DNA of 64,000 bases from Mammaliicoccus sp. Dog046 (GTDB lineage Bacteria > Bacillota > Bacilli > Staphylococcales > Staphylococcaceae), in NCBI RefSeq assembly GCF_034039665.1, contig NZ_CP120131.1, forward strand, positions 1,350,446 through 1,414,445, in the 5' to 3' direction. Position numbers and translations under genes: made by a program. Below are positions 18,024-28,731 of this stretch, piece after piece. A model generated the notes under the pieces. The model worked only from the letters and a program-made list of their open reading frames with translations. It did not search any database and had not been told where the DNA came from. Position 1 is the stretch's first letter. The number at the start of each line of letters is the position of its first letter.

Positions 18024-20810
18024 ATGAAGAATGATAATCATGTCGAAGCACCTGTAAGATTTGGAACTAACTTAGGGTTAATGTTAGAAATGTATGATAA
18101 TTACGTTAATGATCCCCAGTCAGTACCAGAAGACTTGCAAGTGTTATTCGATGAATTAAGTAGCAACAATACAGGTAATGGTCTACAATCAACGACTGGA
18201 GTGGACAACTCTAGTGTTAAACGCGTAATGCGTCTCATCGATAATATCAGACAGTATGGACATTTAACTGCAGATATTTATCCGGTATACCGTCCAGAAA
18301 GAAAAAACGTACCAAAATTAACACACCAAGACTTTGGACTATCTAAAGAAACACTGGAAAAACTTCCATCTGTGATTGTTTCAGACCATTTTGATGGTGA
18401 ATTTAATAATGCATATGAAGCGATTGAATATATGACTTCATGTTATCAAGGGCCAATAGCCTTTGAATACACGCATATTAATAACAATGAAGAACGTGTA
18501 TGGTTGAAGCGATATATTGAATCAACAAAAACAATTGAAATTACAAAAGAAGAAAAAATCGACTTACTGAAAAGTTTAGCCGAAGTTGAAGGCTTTGAAA
18601 AATACATTCATAAAAACTTTGTTGGCGCAAAACGCTTCTCAATTGAAGGTGTAGACACATTAGTACCAATGTTACAACGTGTCTTAAAACGTACAAACGC
18701 CGCAAATATTCCGAATATACAAATAGGTATGGCACATAGAGGTAGATTAAATGTCTTAACTCATGTGTTGGAAAAGCCATATGAAATGATGATTTCCGAG
18801 TTCATGCATAAAAATCCTATGATTTTCTTACCAAAAGATGGATCATTAGAGATAACTGCTGGTTGGACTGGAGATGTTAAATATCACCTTGGTGGTACTA
18901 AAACAACAAGTAAATATGGTAATGAACAATCAATTACATTAGCAAATAATCCAAGTCATCTTGAGATTGTTTCACCAGTCGTACTTGGTAAAGCAAGAGC
19001 TAATCAAGATACAACTGAAGATGCTGGTAGACCAACTCAAGATGTTAATAAGTCACTTGCTGTTTTAATACACGGTGATGCTGCGTTCCCAGGACAAGGC
19101 ATTAACTTTGAATCTATGAATTTAAGTAATTTAGATGGTTATACAACAGGTGGTTCATTGCACATCATTACAAATAACCGAATTGGATTCACAACTGAAG
19201 CTGCTGATGGTCGTTCAACTACTTACTCTACAGATGTAGCAAAAGGATACGACCTTCCAATTATCCATGTAAATGCTGATGATGTTGAAGCTACAGTAAA
19301 AGCGATAGAAATGGCTATGGACTTTAGAGAAAAATTCAATAAAGACTTTGTCATTGATTTAGTTGGTTATAGAAGATATGGTCACAATGAAATGGATGAA
19401 CCTTCTATTACAAATCCAATGATGTATAAATCAATTAAAGAACATCCATCTATTGAATTATTATATGGTCAAAAATTAGTAGACCAAGGTATCATTACTA
19501 AAGAAGAAATGAACCAAATTTTCGATGATGTTACTAAACGCTTAAGAGATGCACATGATAAGATTGATAAAAACGCTGAGATGGATAACCCAGAAATGGC
19601 GCTACCAGAGAAAATTAGCGAAGGTCAAGATTATGAATTGCAAAATCTAACATATGATCAATTAAAAGCGATAAATGATGCAATGTTTGATTATCCAGAA
19701 GATTTCACAGTCTTTAAGAAGTTAAACAAAGTACTTGATCGCCGTCGTGAACCATTTGAAAAAGATGGTCTAGTTGACTGGGCACATGCTGAACAATTAG
19801 CATTTGCATCTATACTTCAAAATGGCACTCCGATTCGATTAACTGGTCAAGATTCAGAACGTGGTACATTCGCACATAGACACGCTGTTCTTCATGATGA
19901 AAATGATGGTAAATTATTTATTCCATTACATCATGTACCAAATGGCAAAGCTTCATTTGATATTCATAATTCACCATTATCTGAAGCTGCTGTTGTTGGA
20001 TTTGAATACGGGTATAATGTAGATCATCCACAATCATTTAATATTTGGGAAGCACAATATGGTGACTTCGCAAACATGGCTCAAATGATATTTGATAACT
20101 TTATGGCAAATAGTAATGCGAAGTGGGGCGAAAAGAGCGGACTAGCTTTATTCTTACCACATAGTAATGAAGGTCAAGGACCAGAACATTCATCTGCTAG
20201 ATTAGAAAGATTTTTACAATTAGCTGGTGAAAATAATATGACTATTGCTAATTTAACAAGTTCTTCAAATTATTATCATTTATTAAGAAGACATGCGAAA
20301 TATTTAAATACAGATAAAATGAGACCATTAGTATTAATGTCTCCAAAAAGCTTATTAAGAAATAAAATTGTTTCTAAACCAATCGAAGAATTTACAACCG
20401 GAAAATTCGAACCAATTTTAGTTGAACCATATAAAAAGACTAAAGTTAAAAAAGTAATTATCTCATCAGGTAAGATGTTTATTGACTTAAAAACTGAACT
20501 ACAAAAAAATCCTAACGATGAACTTTGTTTAATTGCTTTAGAACAACTTTATCCATTCCCACATGAAGAGATAAAGCAAGTTCTATCAGAATTTAGAAAC
20601 CTTGAAACTGTTCGCTGGGTACAAGAAGAAGCGAAGAATCAAGGTGCATGGACATTTGTTAGCTTAAAATTACAAGAAATTCTAAATAATAGAAATGTAG
20701 AACTTGAATATCACGGTCGTAAAGTACGTTCTTCAACTGCTGAAGGTGACGGTGAAATTTACAAACTACTACAAAGCAAAGTAATCGAAGAAGCTTTAAA
20801 ACATAATTAG
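18024..20810 (+). CDS. odhA: 2-oxoglutarate dehydrogenase E1 component
   Basis: The thiamine-diphosphate E1 subunit decarboxylates 2-oxoglutarate and passes the succinyl group to OdhB's lipoyl arm. The 928-residue protein has the [16 protein letters not shown] block, the ThDP/Mg site [18 protein letters not shown]...[23 protein letters not shown], and the transketolase-like C-terminal half ([33 protein letters not shown]). The start follows TTGGAGGGTGG. The length matches staphylococcal OdhA. It is followed by odhB after 13 bases. Confidence 0.97.
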   Translation: MKNDNHVEAPVRFGTNLGLMLEMYDNYVNDPQSVPEDLQVLFDELSSNNTGNGLQSTTGVDNSSVKRVMRLIDNIRQYGHLTADIYPVYRPERKNVPKLTHQDFGLSKETLEKLPSVIVSDHFDGEFNNAYEAIEYMTSCYQGPIAFEYTHINNNEERVWLKRYIESTKTIEITKEEKIDLLKSLAEVEGFEKYIHKNFVGAKRFSIEGVDTLVPMLQRVLKRTNAANIPNIQIGMAHRGRLNVLTHVLEKPYEMMISEFMHKNPMIFLPKDGSLEITAGWTGDVKYHLGGTKTTSKYGNEQSITLANNPSHLEIVSPVVLGKARANQDTTEDAGRPTQDVNKSLAVLIHGDAAFPGQGINFESMNLSNLDGYTTGGSLHIITNNRIGFTTEAADGRSTTYSTDVAKGYDLPIIHVNADDVEATVKAIEMAMDFREKFNKDFVIDLVGYRRYGHNEMDEPSITNPMMYKSIKEHPSIELLYGQKLVDQGIITKEEMNQIFDDVTKRLRDAHDKIDKNAEMDNPEMALPEKISEGQDYELQNLTYDQLKAINDAMFDYPEDFTVFKKLNKVLDRRREPFEKDGLVDWAHAEQLAFASILQNGTPIRLTGQDSERGTFAHRHAVLHDENDGKLFIPLHHVPNGKASFDIHNSPLSEAAVVGFEYGYNVDHPQSFNIWEAQYGDFANMAQMIFDNFMANSNAKWGEKSGLALFLPHSNEGQGPEHSSARLERFLQLAGENNMTIANLTSSSNYYHLLRRHAKYLNTDKMRPLVLMSPKSLLRNKIVSKPIEEFTTGKFEPILVEPYKKTKVKKVIISSGKMFIDLKTELQKNPNDELCLIALEQLYPFPHEEIKQVLSEFRNLETVRWVQEEAKNQGAWTFVSLKLQEILNNRNVELEYHGRKVRSSTAEGDGEIYKLLQSKVIEEALKHN

Positions 20811-20823
20811 GGGGAAATGAATC

Positions 20824-22080
20824 ATGTCAGAGGTAAAAGTACCAGAATTAGCAGAATCTATAACAGAAGGAACAATTTCAGAGTGGTTAAAATCAGTAGG
20901 TGACCAAGTTGAAAAAGGCGAAAACATCGTAGAACTTGAAACGGACAAAGTAAATGTTGAAGTCATTTCAGAAGTAGCTGGTGTTCTATCAGAAATTAAA
21001 GCTGAAGAAGGCGATACAGTAGAAGTAGGATCTGTTATCGCAGTTGTTTCGGATGGCGAAGCACAACCAGCATCTAATGAAAAACCAGAAAGTGAAAAAC
21101 AAGTTGAAGCACCTAAAGAAGATGCCGCAAAACCTGAACAGGCAGAAACAAAAGAAGCTTCAGTTGAAACTTCAACATCTAATGAAAGAATTCAAGCTAC
21201 CCCTTCTGCACGTAAATTAGCACGTGAAAAAGGTATTGATTTAGCAAAAGTAAAAACACAAGCTGGAGACGTTGTTCGTCCTGAAGATGTTGAACGTGCT
21301 TCACAACCTGCTCAACCAGCTAAATCAGCTGAACAAAGTAAACCGGCACAAACTAAATCAAATGACAATCCTTCTAAACCAGTTGTTCGTGAGAAGTTAT
21401 CACGTAGACGTCAAACGATTGCTAAAAAATTACTAGAAGTTTCTAATAATACAGCAATGTTAACAACATTTAATGAAGTAGATATGACAAACGTAATGGA
21501 ATTACGTAAACGTAAAAAAGACAAATTCCAAGAAGACCATAATGGTACACGTTTAGGATTCATGTCATTCTTCACTAAAGCTGCTGTTGCTGCATTGAAA
21601 AAATATCCTGACGTAAATGCTGAGATTGATGGTACTGACTTAATCTTGAAACAATTCTATGATATCGGTATCGCAGTTTCTACTGACGAAGGCTTAGTTG
21701 TACCAATCGTTAAAGATTGTGACAAAAAGAACTTTGCAGATATTGAACAAAGCATTGTAGACTTAGCTGTTAAAGCTAAGGATAAAAAATTAGGATTAGA
21801 CGATATGATGGGCGGATCATTTACAATTACTAATGGTGGTGTATTTGGTTCATTAATGTCAACACCAATCATTAATGGTACACAAGCTGCTATTCTAGGC
21901 ATGCATTCAATCGTTACTCGTCCAATTGCAATCGATAAAGATCGTATGGAAAATAGACCAATGATGTATATCGCATTAAGTTATGACCATAGAATTATCG
22001 ATGGTAAACAAGCAGTTGGATTCTTAAAAACAATCAAAGATTTAATTGAGAACCCTGAAGATTTATTATTAGAAAGTTAA
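20824..22080 (+). CDS. odhB: Dihydrolipoamide succinyltransferase (E2 of OGDH)
   Basis: The E2 component of the 2-oxoglutarate dehydrogenase complex, 418 residues. A lipoyl domain (1-77) has the lipoylated lysine in [11 protein letters not shown], followed by an Ala/Pro/Glu-rich linker, an E3-binding domain (about 124-160, [16 protein letters not shown]), a second flexible linker and the catalytic acyltransferase domain ending with [16 protein letters not shown]. All domains are complete. The E3 subunit is not in this window and is normally shared with pyruvate dehydrogenase. A strong terminator follows. Confidence 0.97.
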   Translation: MSEVKVPELAESITEGTISEWLKSVGDQVEKGENIVELETDKVNVEVISEVAGVLSEIKAEEGDTVEVGSVIAVVSDGEAQPASNEKPESEKQVEAPKEDAAKPEQAETKEASVETSTSNERIQATPSARKLAREKGIDLAKVKTQAGDVVRPEDVERASQPAQPAKSAEQSKPAQTKSNDNPSKPVVREKLSRRRQTIAKKLLEVSNNTAMLTTFNEVDMTNVMELRKRKKDKFQEDHNGTRLGFMSFFTKAAVAALKKYPDVNAEIDGTDLILKQFYDIGIAVSTDEGLVVPIVKDCDKKNFADIEQSIVDLAVKAKDKKLGLDDMMGGSFTITNGGVFGSLMSTPIINGTQAAILGMHSIVTRPIAIDKDRMENRPMMYIALSYDHRIIDGKQAVGFLKTIKDLIENPEDLLLES

Positions 22081-22090
22081 TATTATATGT

Positions 22091-22127
22091 AAAAAGCACT
22101 TAACCATACGATGGTTAAGTGCTTTTT
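22091..22127 (+). terminator. Terminator of odhAB
   Basis: A 17-bp perfect stem (22091-22107 with 22111-22127) with a three-base loop, AAAAAGC...GCTTTTT. Confidence 0.93.
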
Positions 22128-22152
22128 CACTTTTGTCTAAAATTGTATTAAT

Positions 22153-22182
22153 TTGTGTTTGCTTTAGAAATTTTGTTATAAT
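22153..22182 (+). promoter_or_regulatory. Promoter of the VOC-family gene
   Basis: TTGTGT (22153-22158), 18-bp spacer and perfect TATAAT (22177-22182), about 30 bases before the chosen ATG. Confidence 0.6.
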
Positions 22183-22213
22183 TTATAGGACATTGACAAT
22201 AGGAGAGATATTG

Positions 22214-23029
22214 ATGAATGGACTTAGAAGCGTAACTTTATGGACTACTAATTTAGAAGAAACAGAATCATTTTATAAAGATGTATTAGGACTAAACACT
22301 TTATTAAATAAAGACACAAATATATTACATGTTGGTGATGCAGATTTAGCTCCTGGTACAAGACTGATATTCAAGCAATATCTAGGGGAAAGTGAATCAT
22401 TAGATACACATTTCTACGGTATAGCTTTAAGAGTGCCGACTGACTTTGCATTATATGAATATAAACAACAATTTGATAAATATGAAGTAACATATGAATC
22501 AGTTCAACAATTAAATGGTAAACATATGTTTAAGTTTTATGATAATAACGGACATGCTTTCCATATCATTTCTGATGAACTTAATTCAGGTGTACCACTC
22601 GGAACAGCATATGACAATGGTCCAATCAGTCCTATCCATCAAATCCAAGGTATTGGACCAGTTATGATTAAATCTCCAGAAACACAAGCTACTGGTTCAT
22701 TATTAAAAAATATTTTTGAGTTGCAATTATTAGCAGAATACAAGACAATAGAAGATGAGGCTACACTCGTGTTCCAAATAGGTGCAGGTGGTAATGGTGG
22801 AGAGTTACATTTAGTAGATCATTCAGAACCTATTGAATCATTAAACCCACCAATAGAAAGAGTTGCATTTTCTATAGATGATTTAGAACATTTCGAGAAC
22901 ATTGTAAATCATGTTAAAGAAATTGAAATGGAACATCACATCATCCAACACGAAGCAGGACTTATTTCATTATTTATAAGAGATATCACTGGAATTATTA
23001 TTACAATTACGTATGATACAGTGAATTAA
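22214..23029 (+). CDS. VOC superfamily protein (glyoxalase/ring-cleaving dioxygenase-like)
   Basis: The 271-residue protein has two vicinal-oxygen-chelate modules: residues about 3-120 begin RSVTLWTTNLEETESFYKDVLGL, and a second module covers about 145-268. Candidate metal ligands are His in NGHAFHI and Glu/His residues in GGELHLVDH. The substrate is unknown; members of this group are annotated as ring-cleaving dioxygenases or glyoxalases. The ATG at 22214 is chosen because AGGAGAG lies upstream and a promoter is well placed; the longer frame begins inside the previous terminator region. It is followed by a small DUF6501-type gene. Confidence 0.8.
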   Translation: MNGLRSVTLWTTNLEETESFYKDVLGLNTLLNKDTNILHVGDADLAPGTRLIFKQYLGESESLDTHFYGIALRVPTDFALYEYKQQFDKYEVTYESVQQLNGKHMFKFYDNNGHAFHIISDELNSGVPLGTAYDNGPISPIHQIQGIGPVMIKSPETQATGSLLKNIFELQLLAEYKTIEDEATLVFQIGAGGNGGELHLVDHSEPIESLNPPIERVAFSIDDLEHFENIVNHVKEIEMEHHIIQHEAGLISLFIRDITGIIITITYDTVN

Positions 23030-23043
23030 AGGAGCGTTTAAAA

Positions 23044-23247
23044 ATGTTACACGAAACTTGGAAAGACAATCATAATATTAAAAAGGTTGAAGTGATTCAT
23101 ACAGATGCAGCAAAATTTAAAGTATCTGATATGTTAACAGTCGGCAAAGTATATGATGTAGTTAATGAAACTGAAGAATATTATCAAATTATCGACAATT
23201 CAGGTCGTGTTGGTGGATTCTACAAAACGTATTTCAAAGAAGTATAA
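23044..23247 (+). CDS. Small conserved protein (DUF6501-like)
   Basis: A 67-residue soluble protein, MLHETWKDNHNIKKVEVIH at the N-terminus and a C-terminal NSGRVGGFYKTYFKEV. It resembles the DUF6501 small proteins of staphylococci; the SH3-like spacing (VGKVYDVVNETEEYYQIIDNSG) is suggestive. The function is unknown. It is preceded by AAAGGAGCG at 14 bases after the VOC stop, so both are one transcript, ended by a hairpin at 23264-23298. Confidence 0.75.
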   Translation: MLHETWKDNHNIKKVEVIHTDAAKFKVSDMLTVGKVYDVVNETEEYYQIIDNSGRVGGFYKTYFKEV

Positions 23248-23263
23248 TCAGAATATCAAATTT

Positions 23264-23298
23264 GAGAAAAGCTCTATATCATTTATAGATCTTTTCTC
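23264..23298 (+). terminator. Terminator after the DUF6501-like gene
   Basis: GAGAAAAG (23264-23271) pairs with CTTTTCTC (23291-23298), with partial further pairing of CTATA and TATAG inside, followed by TTTTTAAG. Confidence 0.75.
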
Positions 23299-23339
23299 TT
23301 TTTAAGTTGTAGAAATGTGAAAATAAGGAGTAAATGAAG

Positions 23340-24134
23340 ATGAATTTTAACAAATATAAAAATAATGACGAAACAATATATGAAGATGCTTTATCAATGA
23401 TCGAATTAAACAAAAATATTTTATTAAAGGGACCAACTGGATCAGGTAAAACAAAATTAGCTGAAACAATTTCAATTGATATTAATAAACCTATGCATTC
23501 AGTGAACTGTTCTGTCGATTTAGATGCAGAGAGCTTACTTGGTTTTAAAACCATAGAAACAAACGATCAAGGCCATCAAGAAATTGTATTTATCGATGGA
23601 CCAGTTATTAAAGCAATGAAAAATGGAGAATTACTCTATATAGATGAAATTAATATGGCGAAACCTGAAACTTTACCTATTTTAAATGGTGTACTTGATT
23701 TTAGACGTTCTTTAACTAACCCGTTCACTGGAGAAGTAGTACAAGCAAAAGAAGGATTCACTGTAATTGCAGCAATAAATGTAGGTTATATTGGAACATT
23801 ACCAATGAATGAAGCGTTAAAAAACAGATTTGTTGTGCTAGATATAGATTATATCGATGGAGAAACATTAAAAACGATAATCAAAGAGCAAAGTAATTTA
23901 AAAGATGATTCAATTATTGATGAAATTATACAATTCAATAAAGATTTACGAGTAATGTCTAGTCAAGGTCAGATTTCAGAAGAATCTGCAAGTATTAGAG
24001 CACTTATTGACTTAGCTGATTTAGCCACAGTTATACCAGTTAGACGCGCAATTAAACGTGCCATCATTGATAAAATTGATGACGAACGCGAACAACAAGC
24101 CATACAAAATGCGATTGAATTAATTTTCGAGTAA
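23340..24134 (+). CDS. MoxR/NorQ-type AAA+ ATPase
   Basis: The 264-residue AAA+ ATPase has Walker A in [15 protein letters not shown], Walker B in [14 protein letters not shown], sensor 1 around [14 protein letters not shown] and an arginine-finger region [13 protein letters not shown]. The group (CbbQ/NorQ/GvpN type) works with a VWA-domain partner as a chaperone or metal-insertion complex. The partner gene follows after 10 bases. ATG 23340 is chosen over 23334 because AAGGAG is 9 bases away. The client protein is not evident in the window. Confidence 0.85.
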   Translation: MNFNKYKNNDETIYEDALSMIELNKNILLKGPTGSGKTKLAETISIDINKPMHSVNCSVDLDAESLLGFKTIETNDQGHQEIVFIDGPVIKAMKNGELLYIDEINMAKPETLPILNGVLDFRRSLTNPFTGEVVQAKEGFTVIAAINVGYIGTLPMNEALKNRFVVLDIDYIDGETLKTIIKEQSNLKDDSIIDEIIQFNKDLRVMSSQGQISEESASIRALIDLADLATVIPVRRAIKRAIIDKIDDEREQQAIQNAIELIFE

Positions 24135-24144
24135 GGAGTATATC

Positions 24145-26031
24145 ATGAGTGATCGTTTTATATTATTTAATGATGAACAAATCGATGCACAACAAATTAT
24201 GATGTTAACCGATTTAGCAAAACTATTACTTGAAGATCCAAACGTAAATGTTTCATTTCAAAAATTCCAGCACTATGATCCAATTCAAAATACATGTAAT
24301 GTAAGTTTTAATTGGTTGCATCGACCAGAACACGTTACAAAAGCAGGACTAAAATCAGATATCATGCTTGATACAATCGGATTCAATCATACTGATCCTA
24401 GTATTTATAAAGATGTATTAAATGAAGATTTCGATCATATGGATTTTTTCAAACAATTGTTTATGCTTATCGAGGAATATAGACTCACAAACATCATTCT
24501 AGATCAAAGACCAGTGACTAAAAGAATGTTTCAACATCGATTGAACGTCAAACTTAAACAGAATAATAGTCAAATACAAGTCTATAAAACAAAAACAACT
24601 TACACTGATTTGTTATTTTTAACAATTGAACATGCAATACTAAATGAAAACTTCATTGATCACATTTCAATTAATGAAACCTATGATCACTTGTTAACAC
24701 AATTATTTGGTAGATTAACAGATATATTCAATCTTAAAAATTCAGAAGACAGCTATAACTTATCCGTAAGTATTATGGTTCTCGTCGATTATCTACTAAA
24801 AGAAGACATGTTAAATCAATATTATCATTTGCCTGAACGTATTTACCGTGAATATGAAGAAACTTGGGATCTAGATGATATTAAACGAACAGATGCAGCA
24901 CAAACAGATGATAGTAAGCAAAGTGAAGCAGACCAAGAAGATATCGTTACTGAAAATATTGAAACAAAATCTGCGGATAACAAAGGTGAAAATGATCATT
25001 ATTTAGAAATGGAATTACATGAAGGTGAGAATAGTGATGTACTGTCAGACAACGAGCGCGAAGGTGATGCTTCGGATGATATGACAGATATGATGGAAAA
25101 GAAAGGTAAAGGCTCAAATGATACATTAGATAAGGAAGAAGGTGGTGCTCAAGGAGATCATAATCCTTATCAACTAAAAGGTATCAATCAAAATGTAAAC
25201 CTTACATTTAACAAACCAGATATTACACCTGAAGATGTGATGAACTATAAAGAAGCAGTAGATAGTGTCCAATTTGAAATTAAAGATTTAACGAGTATTA
25301 TTCAAAAATCTATGAATCATCAATATAGTGACGAAAGAAATAACTTAACAAAAGGTCGCTTACAAAAAAATCTACTCAATTGGTTTATTGACGATCAATA
25401 CAAACTTTTCTATAAAAAAGACGCATTTAGTAAAAAACTAGATGCGACATTCACATTATTAGTAGATGCTTCAGCAAGTATGCATGACAAAATGGAAGAA
25501 ACTAAAAAAGGTGTCGTACTATTTCATGAAACACTTAAAAATCTAGAAATTAAACATGAAATATTAGCATTCAGTGAAGATGCATTTGAAGCTGATAAAT
25601 TGAATCAGCCAAATACAATTGAAGAATTGATCACCTATAATGAATCAACACTTAATCAAAATGATGCACGAATCATGACCCTTGAACCTCAAGACGATAA
25701 TCGTGATGGAGTAGCAATACGCGTTGCTACACAACATTTGAAACAAAAACAAGAATCTCAAAAATTCTTAATTGTGTTCTCTGATGGTGAACCATCCGCA
25801 TTTGATTACGCAGAAGACGGTATTATTGATACACACGAAGCTGTTATAGAAGCAGATAAACAAGGTATTTATGTATTTAATGTATTTTTAAATCAACATA
25901 CGATTGATGAAGCCACTAAAAAGACCGTGAATAACATATATGGTAAACAAAGCTTATTTGTTGAAGGTGTGGAAAATTTACCATACCAACTTTCTCCTTT
26001 ATTAAAGAAATTATTATTGCAGTCTATATAA
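24145..26031 (+). CDS. VWA domain protein, NorD/CobT-like partner of the AAA+ ATPase
   Basis: A 628-residue soluble protein. The N-terminal part is helical and poorly conserved; an acidic low-complexity region (about 250-340) is rich in D/E/K; the C-terminal VWA domain (about 430-620) has a MIDAS in LLVDASASMHDKM, plus FSDGEPSAFDYA. This pattern matches NorD/CobT-type proteins that pair with MoxR ATPases. ATP-driven remodelling or cofactor insertion is the usual family role; the target is unknown here. It is followed by the brnQ promoter, so the operon ends with this gene. Confidence 0.85.
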   Translation: MSDRFILFNDEQIDAQQIMMLTDLAKLLLEDPNVNVSFQKFQHYDPIQNTCNVSFNWLHRPEHVTKAGLKSDIMLDTIGFNHTDPSIYKDVLNEDFDHMDFFKQLFMLIEEYRLTNIILDQRPVTKRMFQHRLNVKLKQNNSQIQVYKTKTTYTDLLFLTIEHAILNENFIDHISINETYDHLLTQLFGRLTDIFNLKNSEDSYNLSVSIMVLVDYLLKEDMLNQYYHLPERIYREYEETWDLDDIKRTDAAQTDDSKQSEADQEDIVTENIETKSADNKGENDHYLEMELHEGENSDVLSDNEREGDASDDMTDMMEKKGKGSNDTLDKEEGGAQGDHNPYQLKGINQNVNLTFNKPDITPEDVMNYKEAVDSVQFEIKDLTSIIQKSMNHQYSDERNNLTKGRLQKNLLNWFIDDQYKLFYKKDAFSKKLDATFTLLVDASASMHDKMEETKKGVVLFHETLKNLEIKHEILAFSEDAFEADKLNQPNTIEELITYNESTLNQNDARIMTLEPQDDNRDGVAIRVATQHLKQKQESQKFLIVFSDGEPSAFDYAEDGIIDTHEAVIEADKQGIYVFNVFLNQHTIDEATKKTVNNIYGKQSLFVEGVENLPYQLSPLLKKLLLQSI

Positions 26032-26062
26032 ATTTACTAAGAAATATTCACATTCTTTTTTA

Positions 26063-26077
26063 AATTTTCAGAAATTT
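26063..26077 (+). promoter_or_regulatory. brnQ: CodY-binding motif upstream of brnQ
   Basis: AATTTTCAGAAATTT matches the CodY consensus AATTTTCWGAAAATT at 14 of 15 positions. It lies just upstream of the brnQ -35. CodY senses branched-chain amino acids and GTP, so control of a branched-chain amino acid carrier is biologically coherent. Confidence 0.8.
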
Positions 26078-26081
26078 CATA

Positions 26082-26110
26082 TAGACGAAAACTATCTGCA
26101 GTGATAGAAT
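26082..26110 (+). promoter_or_regulatory. brnQ: brnQ promoter
   Basis: TAGACG (26082-26087), 17-bp spacer and TAGAAT (26105-26110), directly after the CodY motif and 35 bases before the ATG. Confidence 0.55.
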
Positions 26111-26144
26111 ATTAATTATTGTATGAGTTAAAAGGAGTAAAAAT

Positions 26145-27482
26145 ATGAACAAAAATACTTTTGTTGTAGGATTTATGTTATTTGCGATATTCTTTGGTGC
26201 AGGAAATTTAATTTTTCCACCAGCACTTGGATTATCAAGTGGTCATTTCTTCTGGCCAGCAATTTTTGGATTTGTAATTACAGGAATCGGTTTACCATTA
26301 GTCGGTGTTATTGCAGGTTCAATAGAAGAGAAGGGTTACAGAGTTTCATTAGGGAAGATTCATCCAGTATTTGCAATCGTGCTATTAGTTGCTATTTCAT
26401 TAACAATTGGTCCACTATTTGCAATACCACGTACGGCAGCTACATCATTCGAAATGGGTATTACACCAATTTTAAATACAAATAGCTCAATGGCGTTATT
26501 TATATTTACACTAATTTATTTTGTAATTGTATTTTACTTAAGTTTCAACTCAAGTAAAATGGTCGACAAAGTAGGGGCTATATTAACACCTCTATTATTA
26601 ATTTCAATTACTGTTTTAATTATCAAAGCTTTCATTACATTAAGTGGATCTGCACCAGTTGAAGGCGATCCAACTATTTATAGTAGTAGTAGTACAAGTT
26701 TTGGTAAAGGGTTCGTTGAAGGTTATTTAACAATGGACGCAATCGCTGCAATTGCATTTTCATTAATTGTAATTACTGCGATTAAAAGTAAGGGCGTAAC
26801 AAAAGAAACTGGACTATTTAAACAAACAATTTTAGCAGGAGTTATTGCTGCGATCGCTTTAGGATTTATTTACATTTCATTAGGCTGGATCGGAAACCAT
26901 ATGAATGTTTCAGCCGATACTTTGAAAGAATTAAATGCTAATGGACAAAATATCGGAACGTATTTATTAACAACAGCCGCGCACATGGCGTTCGGTGAAT
27001 TTGGTAAATATTTAATCGGTATTATTGTTGCACTTGCTTGTTTAACAACAGCAACTGGTTTAATCGTATCCGTGAGTGAGTTCTTCCACGAAATCATTCC
27101 TAAAATTTCTTATAAATGGTTTGTTACTATCTTTACAATTATTAGTTTTATCTTGTCTAACCAAGGTTTAACTACTGTAATTAAAGGATCATTACCAGTA
27201 TTATTAGTACTATATCCTATAGCAATAACTGCGGTATTATTAATTGTATTAGCTAAATACGTTAAAACACCGCCAATTGCTCAACAACTATCAATTGCAT
27301 TCGTAACAATTATCTCATTGATATCTGTTGTAAACCAAGTAGGATTAGCTAAAATTGCATTTATTCCGAAATTACCATTGGCTCAATTTCAAATGGAATG
27401 GATTCCATTTGCTGTCGTTGGATTTATAATCGGATTCATTATTGGTAAAGTTAAGAATCAAGCACCAATTGAATATAGCTAA
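26145..27482 (+). CDS. brnQ: Branched-chain amino acid transporter BrnQ
   Basis: A 445-residue polytopic membrane protein with about 12 transmembrane segments. The signature start is FFGAGNLIFPPALGLSSG, followed by PLFAIPRTAATSFEMG, typical of the LIVCS/BrnQ family of Na+- or H+-coupled leucine, isoleucine and valine symporters. AAAAGGAG is 9 bases before the ATG. S. aureus has three BrnQ paralogues; which one this equals is not resolved. It stands alone between a CodY-box promoter and a strong bidirectional terminator. Confidence 0.94.
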   Translation: MNKNTFVVGFMLFAIFFGAGNLIFPPALGLSSGHFFWPAIFGFVITGIGLPLVGVIAGSIEEKGYRVSLGKIHPVFAIVLLVAISLTIGPLFAIPRTAATSFEMGITPILNTNSSMALFIFTLIYFVIVFYLSFNSSKMVDKVGAILTPLLLISITVLIIKAFITLSGSAPVEGDPTIYSSSSTSFGKGFVEGYLTMDAIAAIAFSLIVITAIKSKGVTKETGLFKQTILAGVIAAIALGFIYISLGWIGNHMNVSADTLKELNANGQNIGTYLLTTAAHMAFGEFGKYLIGIIVALACLTTATGLIVSVSEFFHEIIPKISYKWFVTIFTIISFILSNQGLTTVIKGSLPVLLVLYPIAITAVLLIVLAKYVKTPPIAQQLSIAFVTIISLISVVNQVGLAKIAFIPKLPLAQFQMEWIPFAVVGFIIGFIIGKVKNQAPIEYS

Positions 27483-27491
27483 GTAATATAA

Positions 27492-27536
27492 AAAAAGTAC
27501 CTGTCAATTCTTTAACTGAATTGACAGGTACTTTTT
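27492..27536. terminator. Bidirectional terminator between brnQ and telA
   Basis: An 18-bp perfect stem (27492-27509 with 27519-27536), AAAAAGTACC...GGTACTTTTT, serves the convergent brnQ and TelA-family genes. Confidence 0.93.
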
Positions 27537-27537
27537 A

Positions 27538-28731
27538 TTAGGATTCAAATGTATTTCTAAGTTGATGTTGTTCATCTTTCAGTTGTAATAACTTTGTTTT
27601 TAAATCTTGTTCTAATGTTTGTAGCTCTTGCTCTGCTTGTTGTCGTTTTCTCGTACCATCTTCTTGAATTCTCAGTGTTTCTTGAATTGTATCTACAATG
27701 TTTGTTTGTGTCGTTTTTAAAGTTTCTATATCTACAATACCACGTTCATTCTCTTCAGCCGTTCTTATAGCGTTTTGTTTTAACATCTCAGAGTTCTTTA
27801 ACAATAATTCATTTGTCGTGTCTGTCACTTTCTTCTGAGCTTCAGAAGCGCCTTGTTGTCTTAATAGTGTTAATGCAATGGCCATTTGATTTTTCCACAA
27901 TGGAATACTTGTTAATATTGAACTTTGAATCTTCTCAGCTAAAGTTTGATTTATATTTTGTATCATTCTTATTTGAGGTGCAGATTGAAGGGTGATTTGG
28001 CGTGACAGTTGTAAATCATATATACGTTTTTCTAAACGATTAATATATTGTTGTAAATCAGCCAATTCTTGAGCATCCATTTGATTATTCGATGTTCTAA
28101 CTTTATTTTCAAGTTTCACTAATTCATTCTTATTAAGTTCATCTCTTTTTTTCTCAGCAGCAGCAATATAAATATTAAGTGCATCGAAGTAGGCTTTGTT
28201 TTCTTCATATAGTTGATCTAATAATCCTACGTCTTTCATCAGCATATTTTGTGATTTTTGTAGTTCTACTGAAATACGATCAACTTGTGCACCGACTGAC
28301 TGATACTTGCTAAACATTTCATTAACTGAACGTTCTGCACGTTTAAACAAACGTTTCAATTTAGATTTATTTTGCTTTTGTAATTCATCTGGGTCGACTT
28401 CTTTTAGTTTATTCATCAAGTTTCTTAAAGAATTACCAATAGGGCCGACGTCTTTTGATTGAACTTGAGTTAACATTTGATGTGAAAACTGAGACAATTT
28501 ATTTTGAGCTTGTTGTCCATATAACAATAGGCCATCGTTATCTAATGGTTTAATTTGATTCGCAATTTCATTTATTTTTCTTTGATCTTCCTCAGAGAAG
28601 TTCTTCTCATATGTTGAAGTGACTTCACTTGATTGCTGTGTTTCTGGTTGTAATGCAGGTTGTTCATTAGATGTATCTTTAAATGGATCATCTATGAGAT
28701 CATCAAATAAATTTTTATTCGTTTCAGTCAT
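27538..28731 (-). CDS. TelA family toxic anion resistance protein
   Basis: A 397-residue, largely helical cytosolic protein of the TelA/KlaA family. It has long coiled-coil segments (about 100-280) and a C-terminal TLRIQEDGTRKRQQAEQELQ region typical of the family. Members are linked to tellurite tolerance and, in Listeria, to nisin and antibiotic tolerance. The start at 28731 is chosen because GGAG lies 7 bases upstream; the longer frame begins inside the preceding xpaC gene, which overlaps by 8 bases. Confidence 0.85.
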   Translation of the reverse strand: MTETNKNLFDDLIDDPFKDTSNEQPALQPETQQSSEVTSTYEKNFSEEDQRKINEIANQIKPLDNDGLLLYGQQAQNKLSQFSHQMLTQVQSKDVGPIGNSLRNLMNKLKEVDPDELQKQNKSKLKRLFKRAERSVNEMFSKYQSVGAQVDRISVELQKSQNMLMKDVGLLDQLYEENKAYFDALNIYIAAAEKKRDELNKNELVKLENKVRTSNNQMDAQELADLQQYINRLEKRIYDLQLSRQITLQSAPQIRMIQNINQTLAEKIQSSILTSIPLWKNQMAIALTLLRQQGASEAQKKVTDTTNELLLKNSEMLKQNAIRTAEENERGIVDIETLKTTQTNIVDTIQETLRIQEDGTRKRQQAEQELQTLEQDLKTKLLQLKDEQHQLRNTFES

